Positions 16,962 through 25,525 of a DNA stretch of 64,000 nucleotides are shown in pieces. Below the pieces are notes generated by a model. That model was not told the DNA's origin. It made no database searches and worked only from the letters and a program-made list of their open reading frames with translations. How positions within the stretch are numbered: position 1 is the first letter of the stretch; every line of letters begins with the position of its first letter. Source of the DNA: Mesoterricola silvestris (GTDB lineage Bacteria > Acidobacteriota > Holophagae > Holophagales > Holophagaceae); assembly GCF_030295405.1 (NCBI RefSeq), contig NZ_AP027080.1, positions 2,046,001-2,110,000 on the forward strand. Reading direction: 5' to 3'. The position numbers and the translations under genes were made by a program.

Positions 16962-17569
16962 GCCCCCGCCTTAAGCAGCCGGTCCCGGAAAGGGCGTCCC
17001 GGTACTTCGACCGGCATTTCCAGTGCCCGGCCATGAAGATCCTGCCGGGGGAATTCTATGCCACCGGCGCCGACGAGGCGATCGTCACGGTGCTGGGATC
17101 CTGCGTGGCGGTGTGCCTGTTGGACCCGGTCCTGGCCATCGGCGGCATGAACCACTTCATGCTGCCCATCCAGCCCGAGCCCCGCCAGGACGACCCCTAC
17201 TACGCCGCCCGGTACGGGGCCGGCGCCATGGAACTCCTCATCAACGAGATGCTGCACCTGGGCGCCGGGCGCCAGCGCCTGGTGGCCAAGGTCTTCGGGG
17301 GCGGCCAGGTGATGGCGGGCCTGAGCGATATCGGACAGCGCAACGCCCTGTTCATCCGGGATTTCCTCCGGGTCGAAGGCATCCCGCGGCTGGCCGAGGA
17401 CCTGGGCGGCAGCTTTCCCCTCAAGGTGTATTTCTTCCCCGCCACCGGCCAGGTCCTGGTCAAGCGTATCTCGAAGCTCAGGAACCGGACCCTCGTCCGG
17501 CGCGAGCAGGCCTATTTCGCCCGCCTGAGCCAGGGCACCGACGAACCCGATGTGGAGCTGTTCCCATGA
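16958..17569 (+). CDS. cheD: Chemoreceptor glutamine deamidase CheD
   Basis: 203 residues. Deamidates receptor glutamines to methylatable glutamates. The catalytic cysteine is in VTVLGSCVAVCLLDP and the histidine is in GGMNHFMLP; AKVFGGGQVM and the threonine-containing PATGQ segment also match the family. It overlaps cheR and cheB by 4 bases each. In systems such as Bacillus, CheD also binds CheC, but no CheC is present here. Confidence 0.94.
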   Translation: MSPRLKQPVPERASRYFDRHFQCPAMKILPGEFYATGADEAIVTVLGSCVAVCLLDPVLAIGGMNHFMLPIQPEPRQDDPYYAARYGAGAMELLINEMLHLGAGRQRLVAKVFGGGQVMAGLSDIGQRNALFIRDFLRVEGIPRLAEDLGGSFPLKVYFFPATGQVLVKRISKLRNRTLVRREQAYFARLSQGTDEPDVELFP

Positions 17570-18630
17570 CCCCCAAGCGCCGAGTCCTGGTGGTGGACGA
17601 TTCCGCCCTGGTCCGCAACATCCTGAAGGTGGTCCTGGCGGCCCATCCCGACCTGGAGGTGGTGGGGGAGGCGGCGGATCCCTACGAGGCCCGGGAGCAG
17701 ATCACCCGGCTCCAGCCCGACGTGCTCACCCTCGATGTGGAAATGCCGCGCATGGACGGCCTCACCTTCCTCACCAAGGTCATGCGCCACCATCCCATGC
17801 CCGTGGTGATGGTGTCCTCGCTCACGGCCCGGGGCACGGCGGTGGCCATGGAGGCCCTGGAGCGGGGCGCCGTGGACGTGGTGGGCAAGCCCGAGCACGA
17901 TCCGCTCCAGGGGCTGGAGGCCATGGGGCAGGCCATCGCCGAGGCCGTCCACGCGGCCTCCTACGCCCGGGTGCGGGTCCGCGCCCCGGCCGCGGCGGTC
18001 CAGCCCAGGCTCGGGCCGGACGCGGTGCTGCCCCTCCTTCGGCCGGGGCGCTCCCGGGCCCTGTCCGAAGTGATCGCCATCGGCAGTTCCACGGGCGGCA
18101 CCGAGGCCCTCAAGGAAATCCTCCCGCGCCTGCCCGCCGGACTCCCGCCCATCCTCCTGGTGCAGCACATCCTGCCCGGCTTCACCTCGGCTTTCGCCCG
18201 GCAACTGGACCGGCTCTGCCAAGTGCCCGTGCGGGAGGCCGTGGACGGGGAGGAACCCCAGGACAGCACCATCTACCTGGGCCCCTCCGATTACCACCTC
18301 ACCGTCGCCCCCCTGGGCAACGCCCTGCGCCTGCGCCTGGTGGGCGGCGCCCGGGTCAGCCGCCACCTGCCCTCCGTGGACGTGCTCTTCCGCTCCGTGG
18401 CCGTGGCCTGCGGCCCCAAGGCCCTGGGCATCATCCTCACCGGCATGGGGGACGACGGGGCCCAGGGCCTGCTGGAGATGCGCCAGGCAGGCGCCACCAC
18501 CCTCGGCCAGGACGAGGAGAGCTGCCTGATCTACGGCATGCCCCGCATGGCCCACGAGCGGGGCGGGGTCCAGAAACTGGTTCCCCTCAAGCACATCGCG
18601 AAGTACATCGTGGGGTGGAACCACGCCTGA
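17566..18630 (+). CDS. cheB: Chemotaxis protein-glutamate methylesterase CheB
   Basis: 354 residues. An N-terminal receiver has D11/D12 and phosphoacceptor D57 in LTLDVEMPRMDG. The C-terminal methylesterase has its triad in GSSTGG (Ser), QHILPGF (His) and GMGDDGAQG (Asp). It removes receptor methyl groups and is activated by CheA. It is the last gene of the operon, with 56 bases before the S46 peptidase. A CheZ, CheX, CheC or FliY phosphatase is not found in this operon. Confidence 0.95.
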   Translation: MTPKRRVLVVDDSALVRNILKVVLAAHPDLEVVGEAADPYEAREQITRLQPDVLTLDVEMPRMDGLTFLTKVMRHHPMPVVMVSSLTARGTAVAMEALERGAVDVVGKPEHDPLQGLEAMGQAIAEAVHAASYARVRVRAPAAAVQPRLGPDAVLPLLRPGRSRALSEVIAIGSSTGGTEALKEILPRLPAGLPPILLVQHILPGFTSAFARQLDRLCQVPVREAVDGEEPQDSTIYLGPSDYHLTVAPLGNALRLRLVGGARVSRHLPSVDVLFRSVAVACGPKALGIILTGMGDDGAQGLLEMRQAGATTLGQDEESCLIYGMPRMAHERGGVQKLVPLKHIAKYIVGWNHA

Positions 18631-18686
18631 ACCCCGGGGACTGGTGTACCATTATGCGAGGTATACACCCGTCCCCAGGAGTCCCC

Positions 18687-20768
18687 ATGCATTTGCGTTC
18701 CTCCGTCCTGACCGCCATGGCCGTGCTGCTGGCCGCTCCGGCCCTGCGCTCCGACGAGGGCATGTGGACCTTCGACAACGTGCCCGCCGCGCGCATGAAG
18801 GCCGCCTACGGGTTCGCGCCGGACGCGGCGTGGCTCCGGCACCTCCAGCTCGCCACGGTGCGCTTTCCCGGGGGCACCGGCGCCTTCGTGAGCGCCGAGG
18901 GCCTGGTCATCACGAACCACCACGTGGGCCGCAGCTCCATCCAGCAGGTGGCCACGGCCGACCGGGACTACATCCGCGGGGGCTTCACGGCCGCGGACCG
19001 GGCCCATGAGCTCAAGGTCCCGGGCCTGGAGCTGATGATGCTGGTCTCCACCCAGGACGTCACGGCCAGGGTGCGGGAGGCCGCCAAGGGCCTGCCCGAA
19101 GCGGAGGCCCTCAAGGCCCGCCGCAACGCCATCTCGGCCCTCATCAAGGCGGAGGAGGCCCGGACCGGCCTCACCTGGCAGGCCGTGAACCTCTACCACG
19201 GCGGGGAGCACTGGCTCTACGGCTACCGCAAGTTCACCGACGTGCGCCTCGTGGCGGCCCCGGAACTGCAGCTGGCCTCCTTCGGCGGCGATCCCGACAA
19301 CTACACCTTCCCCCGCCACAACCTGGACTTCGCCCTGTTCCGGGTCTACGAGAACGGCGCGCCCTACCGCCCCGAGGCCTTCCTGCCCTGGGCCACGTCC
19401 CCCCTGCGCAACGGCGACCTCACCCTGGTCTCGGGCCACCCGGGCACCACGTACCGCCAGGAGACCTTCGCCCAGATGAGCTACGCCCGGGACGTCTCCA
19501 TCCCGGCCCGCATCGCCACCCAGCTGCGCCGGCGCGCCGCGCTGGTGGCCTTCGCCGCCACCGGCGACGAGCCCCGGCGCATCACCGCCGACGCCATCTA
19601 CGGCATCGACAACGGCGTCAAGCGCATGGAAGGCATGCTCCTGGGCCTGCGCAAGCCCGGCAACCTGGAGAAGGTGGAAAAGGCCGAACAGGAGCTCAAG
19701 GCCCGGGTGGAGCGGGATCCCGCCCTCAAGGCCGCGGTGCTCCCCAGCTGGGACCGCATCGCCCAGGCCGTGAAGCGCCAGAAGGAGCTGCTGGGCGAGA
19801 CCTCGCTCCTGGCCGTCCGGGACGTGCTGGGCTCCGATTTCCTCCTCAAGGCCCTCACCCTGGTGCGCATGCCCGCGGAAGCGGCGCTTCCCACCGACAA
19901 GCGCCTGCCCGAATTCACCGACGGGGCCCTGAAGGCCACCCGGGACAAGCTCCTCAATCCCGCCCCCGTGCACCTGGACCTGGAGAAGGTGCGCATCGCC
20001 GAGGGCCTGCGCGAGGTCCTGCGCCAGCTGGGCGAAGGCCACCCCGCCGTGAAGGCGCTCCTGGCCGGGCGCACCCCCGAGGCCGCGGCCCGGGCCGCGG
20101 TGGACGGCACCGCCCTGGCCGATCCCGCCGCCCGCAAGGCCCTGATGGAGGGCGGCGCCCCGGCCCTGGCCGCCAGCAAGGATCCCCTCATCGCCTTCGC
20201 GCGGGTGCTGGATCCCCTCGTCCGCGCCGCCCAGGCCCGGCAGCAGGAGGAGGTGCAGAGCGTCCTGGACGAGCACGGCGGCCGCATCGCCGGGGCCCGG
20301 TTCCAGGTGTACGGCAAGGCCATCTACCCCGACGCCACTTTCACCCTGCGCCTCACCTTCGGCCCCGTGGCCACCTATCCCGCCAACGGCACCCTCATCC
20401 AGCCCTTCACCACCTTCTACGGGCTCTACGACCGCGCCATCGGCTGGGGCCCCGAAGCCGAGCACGGGGTGTGGTCCCTGCCCAGGCGCTGGTGGGACCT
20501 CAAGGACAAGCTGGACCTGGCCACCCCCTTCAACTTCGCCTACGCCTGCGACACCGTGGGCGGCAATTCCGGCTCCCCCGTGGTCAACGCCAAGGGCGAA
20601 CTGGTGGGCCTCAACTTCGACAGCAACATCGAGGCCCAGGCCGGGTACTACGTGTACGACGGCACCAGCAAGCGCTCCATCGCCGTGGACGCCCGGGCCA
20701 TCCGGGAGGCCCTGGTGAAGATCATGGACGCCGGCTGGGTCGTGAAGGAACTGGAAGGCTCGAAATAA
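18687..20768 (+). CDS. S46-family dipeptidyl peptidase (DPP7/DPP11-like)
   Basis: Exported serine exopeptidase of 693 residues that removes N-terminal dipeptides. The signal peptide is MHLRSSVLTAMAVLLAAPALRS, followed by DEGMWTFDNVP, the typical S46 mature start. The triad residues are visible: His in VITNHHVGRSS, Asp in GGDPDNYTFPRHNLDFALFR, Ser in GNSGSPVVNAKGE. ATG 18687 has AGGAG upstream; the in-frame ATG at 18654 would extend past the signal peptide. Specificity (hydrophobic versus acidic) cannot be read by eye. A terminator-like hairpin follows. Confidence 0.92.
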   Translation: MHLRSSVLTAMAVLLAAPALRSDEGMWTFDNVPAARMKAAYGFAPDAAWLRHLQLATVRFPGGTGAFVSAEGLVITNHHVGRSSIQQVATADRDYIRGGFTAADRAHELKVPGLELMMLVSTQDVTARVREAAKGLPEAEALKARRNAISALIKAEEARTGLTWQAVNLYHGGEHWLYGYRKFTDVRLVAAPELQLASFGGDPDNYTFPRHNLDFALFRVYENGAPYRPEAFLPWATSPLRNGDLTLVSGHPGTTYRQETFAQMSYARDVSIPARIATQLRRRAALVAFAATGDEPRRITADAIYGIDNGVKRMEGMLLGLRKPGNLEKVEKAEQELKARVERDPALKAAVLPSWDRIAQAVKRQKELLGETSLLAVRDVLGSDFLLKALTLVRMPAEAALPTDKRLPEFTDGALKATRDKLLNPAPVHLDLEKVRIAEGLREVLRQLGEGHPAVKALLAGRTPEAAARAAVDGTALADPAARKALMEGGAPALAASKDPLIAFARVLDPLVRAAQARQQEEVQSVLDEHGGRIAGARFQVYGKAIYPDATFTLRLTFGPVATYPANGTLIQPFTTFYGLYDRAIGWGPEAEHGVWSLPRRWWDLKDKLDLATPFNFAYACDTVGGNSGSPVVNAKGELVGLNFDSNIEAQAGYYVYDGTSKRSIAVDARAIREALVKIMDAGWVVKELEGSK

Positions 20769-20774
20769 CGACAA

Positions 20775-20816
20775 CCCATGCCTTCCACCGTCCCCCCGGG
20801 CGGTGCAAGGCATGGG
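20775..20816. terminator. Hairpin terminator between convergent genes
   Basis: CCCATGCCTT (20775-20784) pairs perfectly with AAGGCATGGG (20807-20816). A second inner stem, CACCG with CGGTG, gives a long hairpin. It lies 7 bases after the S46 stop and 7 bases before the stop of the opposing small gene. No long T-run is present on either strand, so it could act bidirectionally and perhaps imperfectly. Confidence 0.6.
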
Positions 20817-20822
20817 AGGCGG

Positions 20823-21320
20823 TCAGCCCAGCAGGGACATCCCGTTGGAGCCCGTTGAACCGGAGGAGCCGCCGATGTAGTCCAGGAGGGATTCGTGCCG
20901 GGCCCCCATGAGGGCGCTGAGGACGGAGGAGGTGTCGGTGCCCCCCGCCTTGGCCTTGGCCAGGGCCGCCATGAGGGCCGAATTGGAGGTGAGGCCGGAG
21001 GAACCGTAGGTGCTGGTGCCCCCCTGCAGGGCCCCCAGGAGGGTGGCGAGGCTGCCGGGGTTCTCCTTGAAGTAGCCCTTGAGGGTGGCCATGTCCCCGG
21101 TGACGTCCTTCTGGGCGCCGAAGAGATCGCCCATGGCCTCGGTCACCTTCGCCGGCGCCTTGGCCAGGCTCAGGGAGGAGGGGGACAGGTTCAGGAGGTC
21201 GGAAAGGGAGTTGGCCGCGCCGCCCGGGTTCGAGGCGCCGGAACCGGCGGCCACCAGGGACTGGAGAATGATGCTGCCCAGGTTCTGGGACTCGTTGCTT
21301 CCGACGGAGGACACTGACAT
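20823..21320 (-). CDS. Hypothetical protein rich in small residues
   Basis: 165 residues beginning MSVSSVGSNESQNLGSIIL. I do not recognise a family. It is rich in Ser, Gly, Ala and Leu, has no signal peptide or membrane helix and no cysteine. A middle part, AMGDLFGAQKDVTGDMATLKGYFKENPGSLATLLGAL, looks helical, and the Ser/Gly-rich C-terminus ends GSTGSNGMSLLG. A GGGAG site is 5 bases before the ATG at 21320, which supports real translation. It stands alone between a terminator hairpin and aroF. A small structural or secreted protein is possible; no function is claimed. Confidence 0.6.
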   Translation of the reverse strand: MSVSSVGSNESQNLGSIILQSLVAAGSGASNPGGAANSLSDLLNLSPSSLSLAKAPAKVTEAMGDLFGAQKDVTGDMATLKGYFKENPGSLATLLGALQGGTSTYGSSGLTSNSALMAALAKAKAGGTDTSSVLSALMGARHESLLDYIGGSSGSTGSNGMSLLG

Positions 21321-21365
21321 GGGAACTCCCTGGGCAAACCCTGCCTTCGGGAGAAGGGGAAGCAA

Positions 21366-21382
21366 GACCCCTGCCAGGGGTC
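21366..21382 (-). terminator. Short hairpin overlapping the aroF stop
   Basis: GACCCCT and AGGGGTC form a 7-bp stem around a 3-base loop, overlapping the TGA stop of the DAHP synthase gene. On the minus strand CTTGCTTCCCC follows, with no proper T-run, so terminator function is tentative. Confidence 0.35.
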
Positions 21383-22415
21383 AGAAGCAGAAGGTGGCCC
21401 CGGGGGAATCCTTCACCAGCAGGTCCCGGATGGCCGTGACCTGGCCCACCATCTGGAGGAAGTCCGAGGGCAGGAGGGCCTGGGGCCCGTCGCTGAGGGC
21501 CTGGGAGGGCTGGCAGTGGGTCTCCACGATGATCCCGTCGGCGCCGGCGGCCACGGCGGCCCGGGCGCAGGGGATGACCAGGTCGCGGCGGCCCGTGGCG
21601 TGGCTGGGGTCGGCGATGACGGGGAGGTGGGTGAGGGCCTTGGCGGCGGGGATGACGGAGACGTCCAGGGTGTTGCGGGCGTGGGCGCTCCAGGTGCGGA
21701 TGCCGCGCTCGCAGAGGATGACGTTGCGGTTGCCTTCGCTGAGGACGTACTCGGCGGCGAAGAGCCATTCCTCCAGGGTGGCCGCGGGGCCGCGCTTGAG
21801 GAGGACGGGGCGGGAGGATCGGCCGGCGCGCTTGAGGAGGGCGAAGTTCTGCATGTTGCGGGCGCCGATCTGCACCAGGTCCGCCACGCGCTCCACGCCG
21901 TCGAAGGTCTCCACCTCCGTGGCCTCGGTGACGATGCCCAGGTCGAATTCCCTCCGGGCCTGGTCCAGGAGCTCCAGCCCCTCCTCGCCCAGGCCCTGGA
22001 AGGCGTAGGGGCTTGTGCGGGGCTTGTGGGCGCCGGCGCGCAGGAGCCGGGCGCCGCTCTCGGCCACGTAGCGGGCCACGGTGAACAGCTGCTCCCGGCT
22101 CTCCACGCCGCAGGGCCCGGCCATGAGGGTCAGGTCCCGGCCCCCCACCTTCACCCCGCGCACGTCCACGATGGTGCGCCCCGGGGCCGCGTCCGCGGAG
22201 GCCAGCTTGAAGGGGGAGGTGATGGGCACAACCCGGCTCACCCCCTCCAGGGGCTCGATGCGGTCGGCCTTGAGGGCCTTGGAGGCGTGGGGGGCCAGGA
22301 TGCTGGTGGCCGCGGGGGAGTCCTGCACGTAGGCCCGCACCCCGGCCCCCTCCAGGACGTCCATGACGGTCCGCACCTGTTCCGCCGTCGCCCCCGGGTC
22401 CATGAGGATGAGCAT
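21381..22415 (-). CDS. aroF: 3-deoxy-7-phosphoheptulonate (DAHP) synthase, type I-beta with ACT-like domain
   Basis: Condenses phosphoenolpyruvate and erythrose-4-phosphate, the first shikimate-pathway step. 344 residues. The N-terminal 70 residues (MLILMDPGATAEQV onward) form the ferredoxin-like regulatory domain of Thermotoga-type enzymes. The barrel follows with MAGPCGVES, RAGAHKPRTSPYAFQGLG, QIGARNMQNFALL, LLKRG, DPSHATGRRDLV and VETHC. Start ATG 22415 has GGAGG five bases upstream. Feedback control by an aromatic amino acid is likely from the N-terminal domain. It is divergent from the zinc-ribbon gene. Confidence 0.94.
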   Translation of the reverse strand: MLILMDPGATAEQVRTVMDVLEGAGVRAYVQDSPAATSILAPHASKALKADRIEPLEGVSRVVPITSPFKLASADAAPGRTIVDVRGVKVGGRDLTLMAGPCGVESREQLFTVARYVAESGARLLRAGAHKPRTSPYAFQGLGEEGLELLDQARREFDLGIVTEATEVETFDGVERVADLVQIGARNMQNFALLKRAGRSSRPVLLKRGPAATLEEWLFAAEYVLSEGNRNVILCERGIRTWSAHARNTLDVSVIPAAKALTHLPVIADPSHATGRRDLVIPCARAAVAAGADGIIVETHCQPSQALSDGPQALLPSDFLQMVGQVTAIRDLLVKDSPGATFCF

Positions 22416-22506
22416 CGCCGCCTCCAATCCCATCTTAACGGGTCGGGATTGGCCTGTCTTGATGCCCATGGCGGCATGCCGCATCCTGGAGCCACGAGGA
22501 CTGACC

Positions 22507-23226
22507 ATGGAAGCCGCGACGCTGAACTGCCGATCCTGCGGGGCCGCCGTGGGGGAGAACGATGTGCGATGCCCCTACTGCCGCAGCCAGCTGGCCACCG
22601 TGGCCTGCCCGCGGTGCCTGGGCATGGTTTCCGTGCACGCCGCCCACTGTTCCCGGTGCGGGGCCGAAATCACCCGCGCCGAGGCCGCCCCCACCGAACT
22701 GGCCTGTCCCGCCTGCCGGGCGAAACTTCTCCACACCTCCGTGGGGGACGCGCACCTGGATTCCTGCCATGCCTGCGGGGGCGTCTGGGTGGCCCAGGCG
22801 GAATTCGAGCGCATCGCCGGGGGCCGGGAGGAGCGGGGCGGGGTGCTCGGGGCCCTGCCCGGGGAGGGCCCCGGGGGACCCATCCACGCCGAGGAGATCC
22901 GCTACCGCCCCTGCGCCCTGTGCGGCAAGTTCATGAACCGGGTCAACTACGCCCGAACCTCGGGCGTGATCCTGGACGTCTGCAAGGACCACGGCCTCTG
23001 GTTCGACCCGGACGAGCTCCGCCGGGTCCTGGCCTTCATCGAGGCCGGGGGCCTGGACAAGAACCGCGAGCGCGAGATCCGCGAATTGGATGAGAAGCGC
23101 CGCAACGCCACTCCCGAGGCCACTTCCGGGCTCCCCATGTCCGACCCCTTCCAGATCTCCGGCCCGGGGAGCACGGGCCTGGAACTGGTCGTCCGGGGCC
23201 TCTTCGGACTCTCCCGCTGGCTCTAG
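22507..23226 (+). CDS. Zinc-ribbon (TFIIB-type) protein
   Basis: 239 residues with five pairs of CxxC zinc knuckles. The first, second and third are CRSCG, CPYCR and CPRC/CSRCG near the N-terminus. A TFIIB-type ribbon follows, LACPACRAKLLHTSVGDAHLDSCHACGGVWVAQAEFERI, and later CALCG with CKDHGLWFDPDELRRVL. The ribbon plus the GGVW or GLWFD segment is typical of the zf-TFIIB family (function unknown). The C-terminus ends in a short hydrophobic tail. Start ATG 22507 follows GAGGA. It may bind nucleic acid or act as a metal-dependent adaptor; neither is shown. Confidence 0.75.
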   Translation: MEAATLNCRSCGAAVGENDVRCPYCRSQLATVACPRCLGMVSVHAAHCSRCGAEITRAEAAPTELACPACRAKLLHTSVGDAHLDSCHACGGVWVAQAEFERIAGGREERGGVLGALPGEGPGGPIHAEEIRYRPCALCGKFMNRVNYARTSGVILDVCKDHGLWFDPDELRRVLAFIEAGGLDKNREREIRELDEKRRNATPEATSGLPMSDPFQISGPGSTGLELVVRGLFGLSRWL

Positions 23227-23334
23227 GTCGCGTTTCCGGCCCACACCAACGCTCGCCATCGAAGCCGATCGATGGATATTCGATGAATGCTCAAGTCCGG
23301 GTCCTCAGCCGGGAACAGGCTGAGCCCGACTGAT

Positions 23335-23499
23335 GATCCCCTTCATCCCCTGAATCCCTTTCATCCCTGTTCCCGCAGGGCCAGAGCCGGGATGGGTCGG
23401 CGCATGCAGATCAGCGACGCGCCGCCCCATCTCATCGCTGGCCCTGCGGGAACAGGGATGAAACGGATGCAGGGGATGGAGGGGATGAAAGAGGGGATT
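23335..23499. repeat. Extragenic palindromic repeat, copy A
   Basis: Large inverted repeat filling most of the 333-base gap after the zinc-ribbon gene. A 26-base arm at 23359-23384 is perfectly complementary to 23438-23463, containing CCCTGTTCCCGCAGGGCCAG. Outer arms are strings of TTCATCCC on the left and GGGATGAA on the right. The left flank (about 23312-23331) resembles a second small palindrome, CTCAGCCGGGAACAGGCTGAG, also seen next to copy C. It is one of four related copies in the window. The remaining bases 23227-23334 and 23500-23559 hold no gene that I can see. Confidence 0.8.
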
Positions 23500-23559
23500 T
23501 GCCCATTCGGCAATCCGTTTCGGCGTCCACCGGCCCCGGTCCGCCCAACCCAAAGTGAA

Positions 23560-24297
23560 CTATTGCGCCGCGATATCCAGCAACTTCAGGAACTTGGCCG
23601 GGTCCAGGCTCGCGCCTCCCACGAGGCCGCCGGCCACGTGGGGGACCTTCAGGATGTCCTGGAAGTTGTCGGGGGTGACGCTGCCGCCGTAGAGGATGGG
23701 CACGTCGCCGCCCCGGGGGCCCATGAGGGCGAGGAGCTCCTTGCGGATGAAGGCGTGCACCTCGGCGATCTGCTCCACGGTGGCCACGCGGCCGGTGCCG
23801 ATGGCCCACACAGGCTCGTAGGCCACGGCGATGGGGCCTTCGGGGGCCTGGGCCAGGATGGAGAGCTGGCCGCGCAGGACGTCCAGGGTCGCGCCCGCGT
23901 CCCGCTGGGCGAGGGTCTCGCCCACGCAGAGCATGGGCAGGAGGCCCTGGGCGGCGGCGGCCTTGACTTTGGGCAGGAGGGTGGCCTCGGTCTCCCCGTT
24001 GTACTGCCGGCGCTCGCTGTGGCCCAGGAGCACGCCGGTGCAGCCGGCGTCCATGGCCATGGCCATGGAGACTTCGCCCGTGTAGGCGCCCTTGGCCTCC
24101 GCGTGGGCGTTCTGGGCGTAGACGCGCACGGCGCTCCCGGCCACGAGCCGGCTCACCACGGGGATGAGGGGGAAGGGCGGGGCGATGGCGGCGACGACGC
24201 CGTCCACGGGCTTGTAGGCGCCCAGGAGGGAGGCGCAGAACGCCTCGGCGTCCCGGCGCAGGTGGTTCATCTTCCAGTTCGCTACGACCATTCTCAT
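23560..24297 (-). CDS. tpiA: Triosephosphate isomerase
   Basis: Glycolytic enzyme interconverting glyceraldehyde-3-phosphate and dihydroxyacetone phosphate, 245 residues. Active-site segments are ANWKMN (Asn and Lys), LLGHSERRQY (His) and AYEPVWAIGTG (catalytic Glu). The phosphate-binding ILYGGSVTPDN and GGLVGGASL are also present. ATG 24297 or the second ATG 24291 could be the start. It lies 13 bases after the pgk stop, so the two are cotranscribed. Confidence 0.96.
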   Translation of the reverse strand: MRMVVANWKMNHLRRDAEAFCASLLGAYKPVDGVVAAIAPPFPLIPVVSRLVAGSAVRVYAQNAHAEAKGAYTGEVSMAMAMDAGCTGVLLGHSERRQYNGETEATLLPKVKAAAAQGLLPMLCVGETLAQRDAGATLDVLRGQLSILAQAPEGPIAVAYEPVWAIGTGRVATVEQIAEVHAFIRKELLALMGPRGGDVPILYGGSVTPDNFQDILKVPHVAGGLVGGASLDPAKFLKLLDIAAQ

Positions 24298-24310
24298 CGT
24301 TGTGTCCGAT

Positions 24311-25504
24311 CTATTGGAGGGCGGCGACGCCCGGGAGGTCCATGCCGCTGAGGAATTCGAGGCTCGCGCCCCCGCCGGTGGAGACGTGGCTCATGCGCCG
24401 GGTGACCCCGGCCTTGTTGGCCGCGGAGACGCTGTCCCCGCCGCCCACCACCACGAAGGCGCCCTTGTCGGCGGCGTCGGCCATCTCCTCGGCGATGGTG
24501 AGGGTGCCGCTGGCGAAGGCGTCGATCTCGAAGACGCCCATGGGCCCGTTCCAGAGCAGGGTGCGGGCCCGGCGGATCTCCCCGGCGTAGGTGGCGACGG
24601 TCTCGGGGCCGATGTCCAGGCCCATCTTCCCGTCGGGCACCGCGGCGTCCTGGGTGATGTCGCACTCGGCGTCGGCGGAGATGGCCTCGGCCACCACGTG
24701 GTCGCTGGGGAGCAGGAGGCGGGTGCCGGCGGCCTTGGCCTCGGCCAGGAGGGTCCGGGCCAGTTCCAGCTTGTCGTCCTCGCAGAGGCTCTTGCCGATG
24801 GCCACGCCCTGGGCCTTGAGGAAGGTGAAGGTCATGGCGCCGCCGATGAGGATGGCGTCGGCCTTGCCGAAGAAGTGGCGGATGATGTCGATCTTGTCGG
24901 AGACCTTGCTGCCGCCCATGACGGCCAGCAGGGGCTTTTCCGGATCGGTCATGACCTTGCCCAGGGCCTTGAGCTCCTTCTCCATGAGGAAGCCCGCCAC
25001 GGCCCGGCCCGCGGGCATGAAGGGCACCATGCCGCTCACGGAGGCGTGGGCGCGGTGGGAGGCCCCGAAGGCGTCGTCCACGTAGGTGTCGGCCAGCTTG
25101 GCCAGGGCCTGGGCGAACTCGGGCTTGTTCTTGGTCTCGCCCTTGTCGAAGCGCAGGTTCTCCAGGAGGAGCACCTGGCCGGGCCGGAGCGCGGCGGCCT
25201 CGGCCTCCACGGCCTCGCCCGTGACGCCGCTGGCGAGGCGCACGTCCAGGCCCAGCCCCTTGAGATGGGCGGCCACGGGCGCCATGCTGAACTCGGCCTC
25301 GAAGCCCGTGCCCGCGGGCCGGCCCAGGTGGGAGCAGAGCACCACGGAGGCGCCGCCGTCCAGGAGGTGGCGCAGGGTGGCCAGGGTCTCGGTGATGCGG
25401 GTGGCGTCCTTGATGACGCCTTCCTTGATGGGGACGTTGAGGTCCGCGCGAAGGAAGACCCGGTGGCCTTTCACATCAATGTCCCTGAGGGTTCTGAACG
25501 ACAT
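24311..25504 (-). CDS. pgk: Phosphoglycerate kinase
   Basis: Transfers phosphate from 1,3-bisphosphoglycerate to ADP in glycolysis, 397 residues. Visible are the N-terminal substrate site FLRADLNVPIKEG and SHLGRP, then LLLENLRFDKGETKN, the hinge region VMGGSKVSDK, LIGGAMTFTFLKAQG and the C-terminal nucleotide loop VVGGGDSVSAANKAG. GGGAG is upstream of the ATG. It is the middle gene of a methyltransferase-pgk-tpiA operon; no gapdh gene is adjacent. Confidence 0.96.
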   Translation of the reverse strand: MSFRTLRDIDVKGHRVFLRADLNVPIKEGVIKDATRITETLATLRHLLDGGASVVLCSHLGRPAGTGFEAEFSMAPVAAHLKGLGLDVRLASGVTGEAVEAEAAALRPGQVLLLENLRFDKGETKNKPEFAQALAKLADTYVDDAFGASHRAHASVSGMVPFMPAGRAVAGFLMEKELKALGKVMTDPEKPLLAVMGGSKVSDKIDIIRHFFGKADAILIGGAMTFTFLKAQGVAIGKSLCEDDKLELARTLLAEAKAAGTRLLLPSDHVVAEAISADAECDITQDAAVPDGKMGLDIGPETVATYAGEIRRARTLLWNGPMGVFEIDAFASGTLTIAEEMADAADKGAFVVVGGGDSVSAANKAGVTRRMSHVSTGGGASLEFLSGMDLPGVAALQ

Positions 25505-25525
25505 GGCGGTCTCCCGGAATTGGCG

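Noticed and set aside
23335-23499. CRISPR array (short repeated TTCATCCC units)
   Set aside because: Repeats are about 8 bases, contiguous and arranged as an inverted palindrome; there are no regular 30-40-base spacers and no cas genes.
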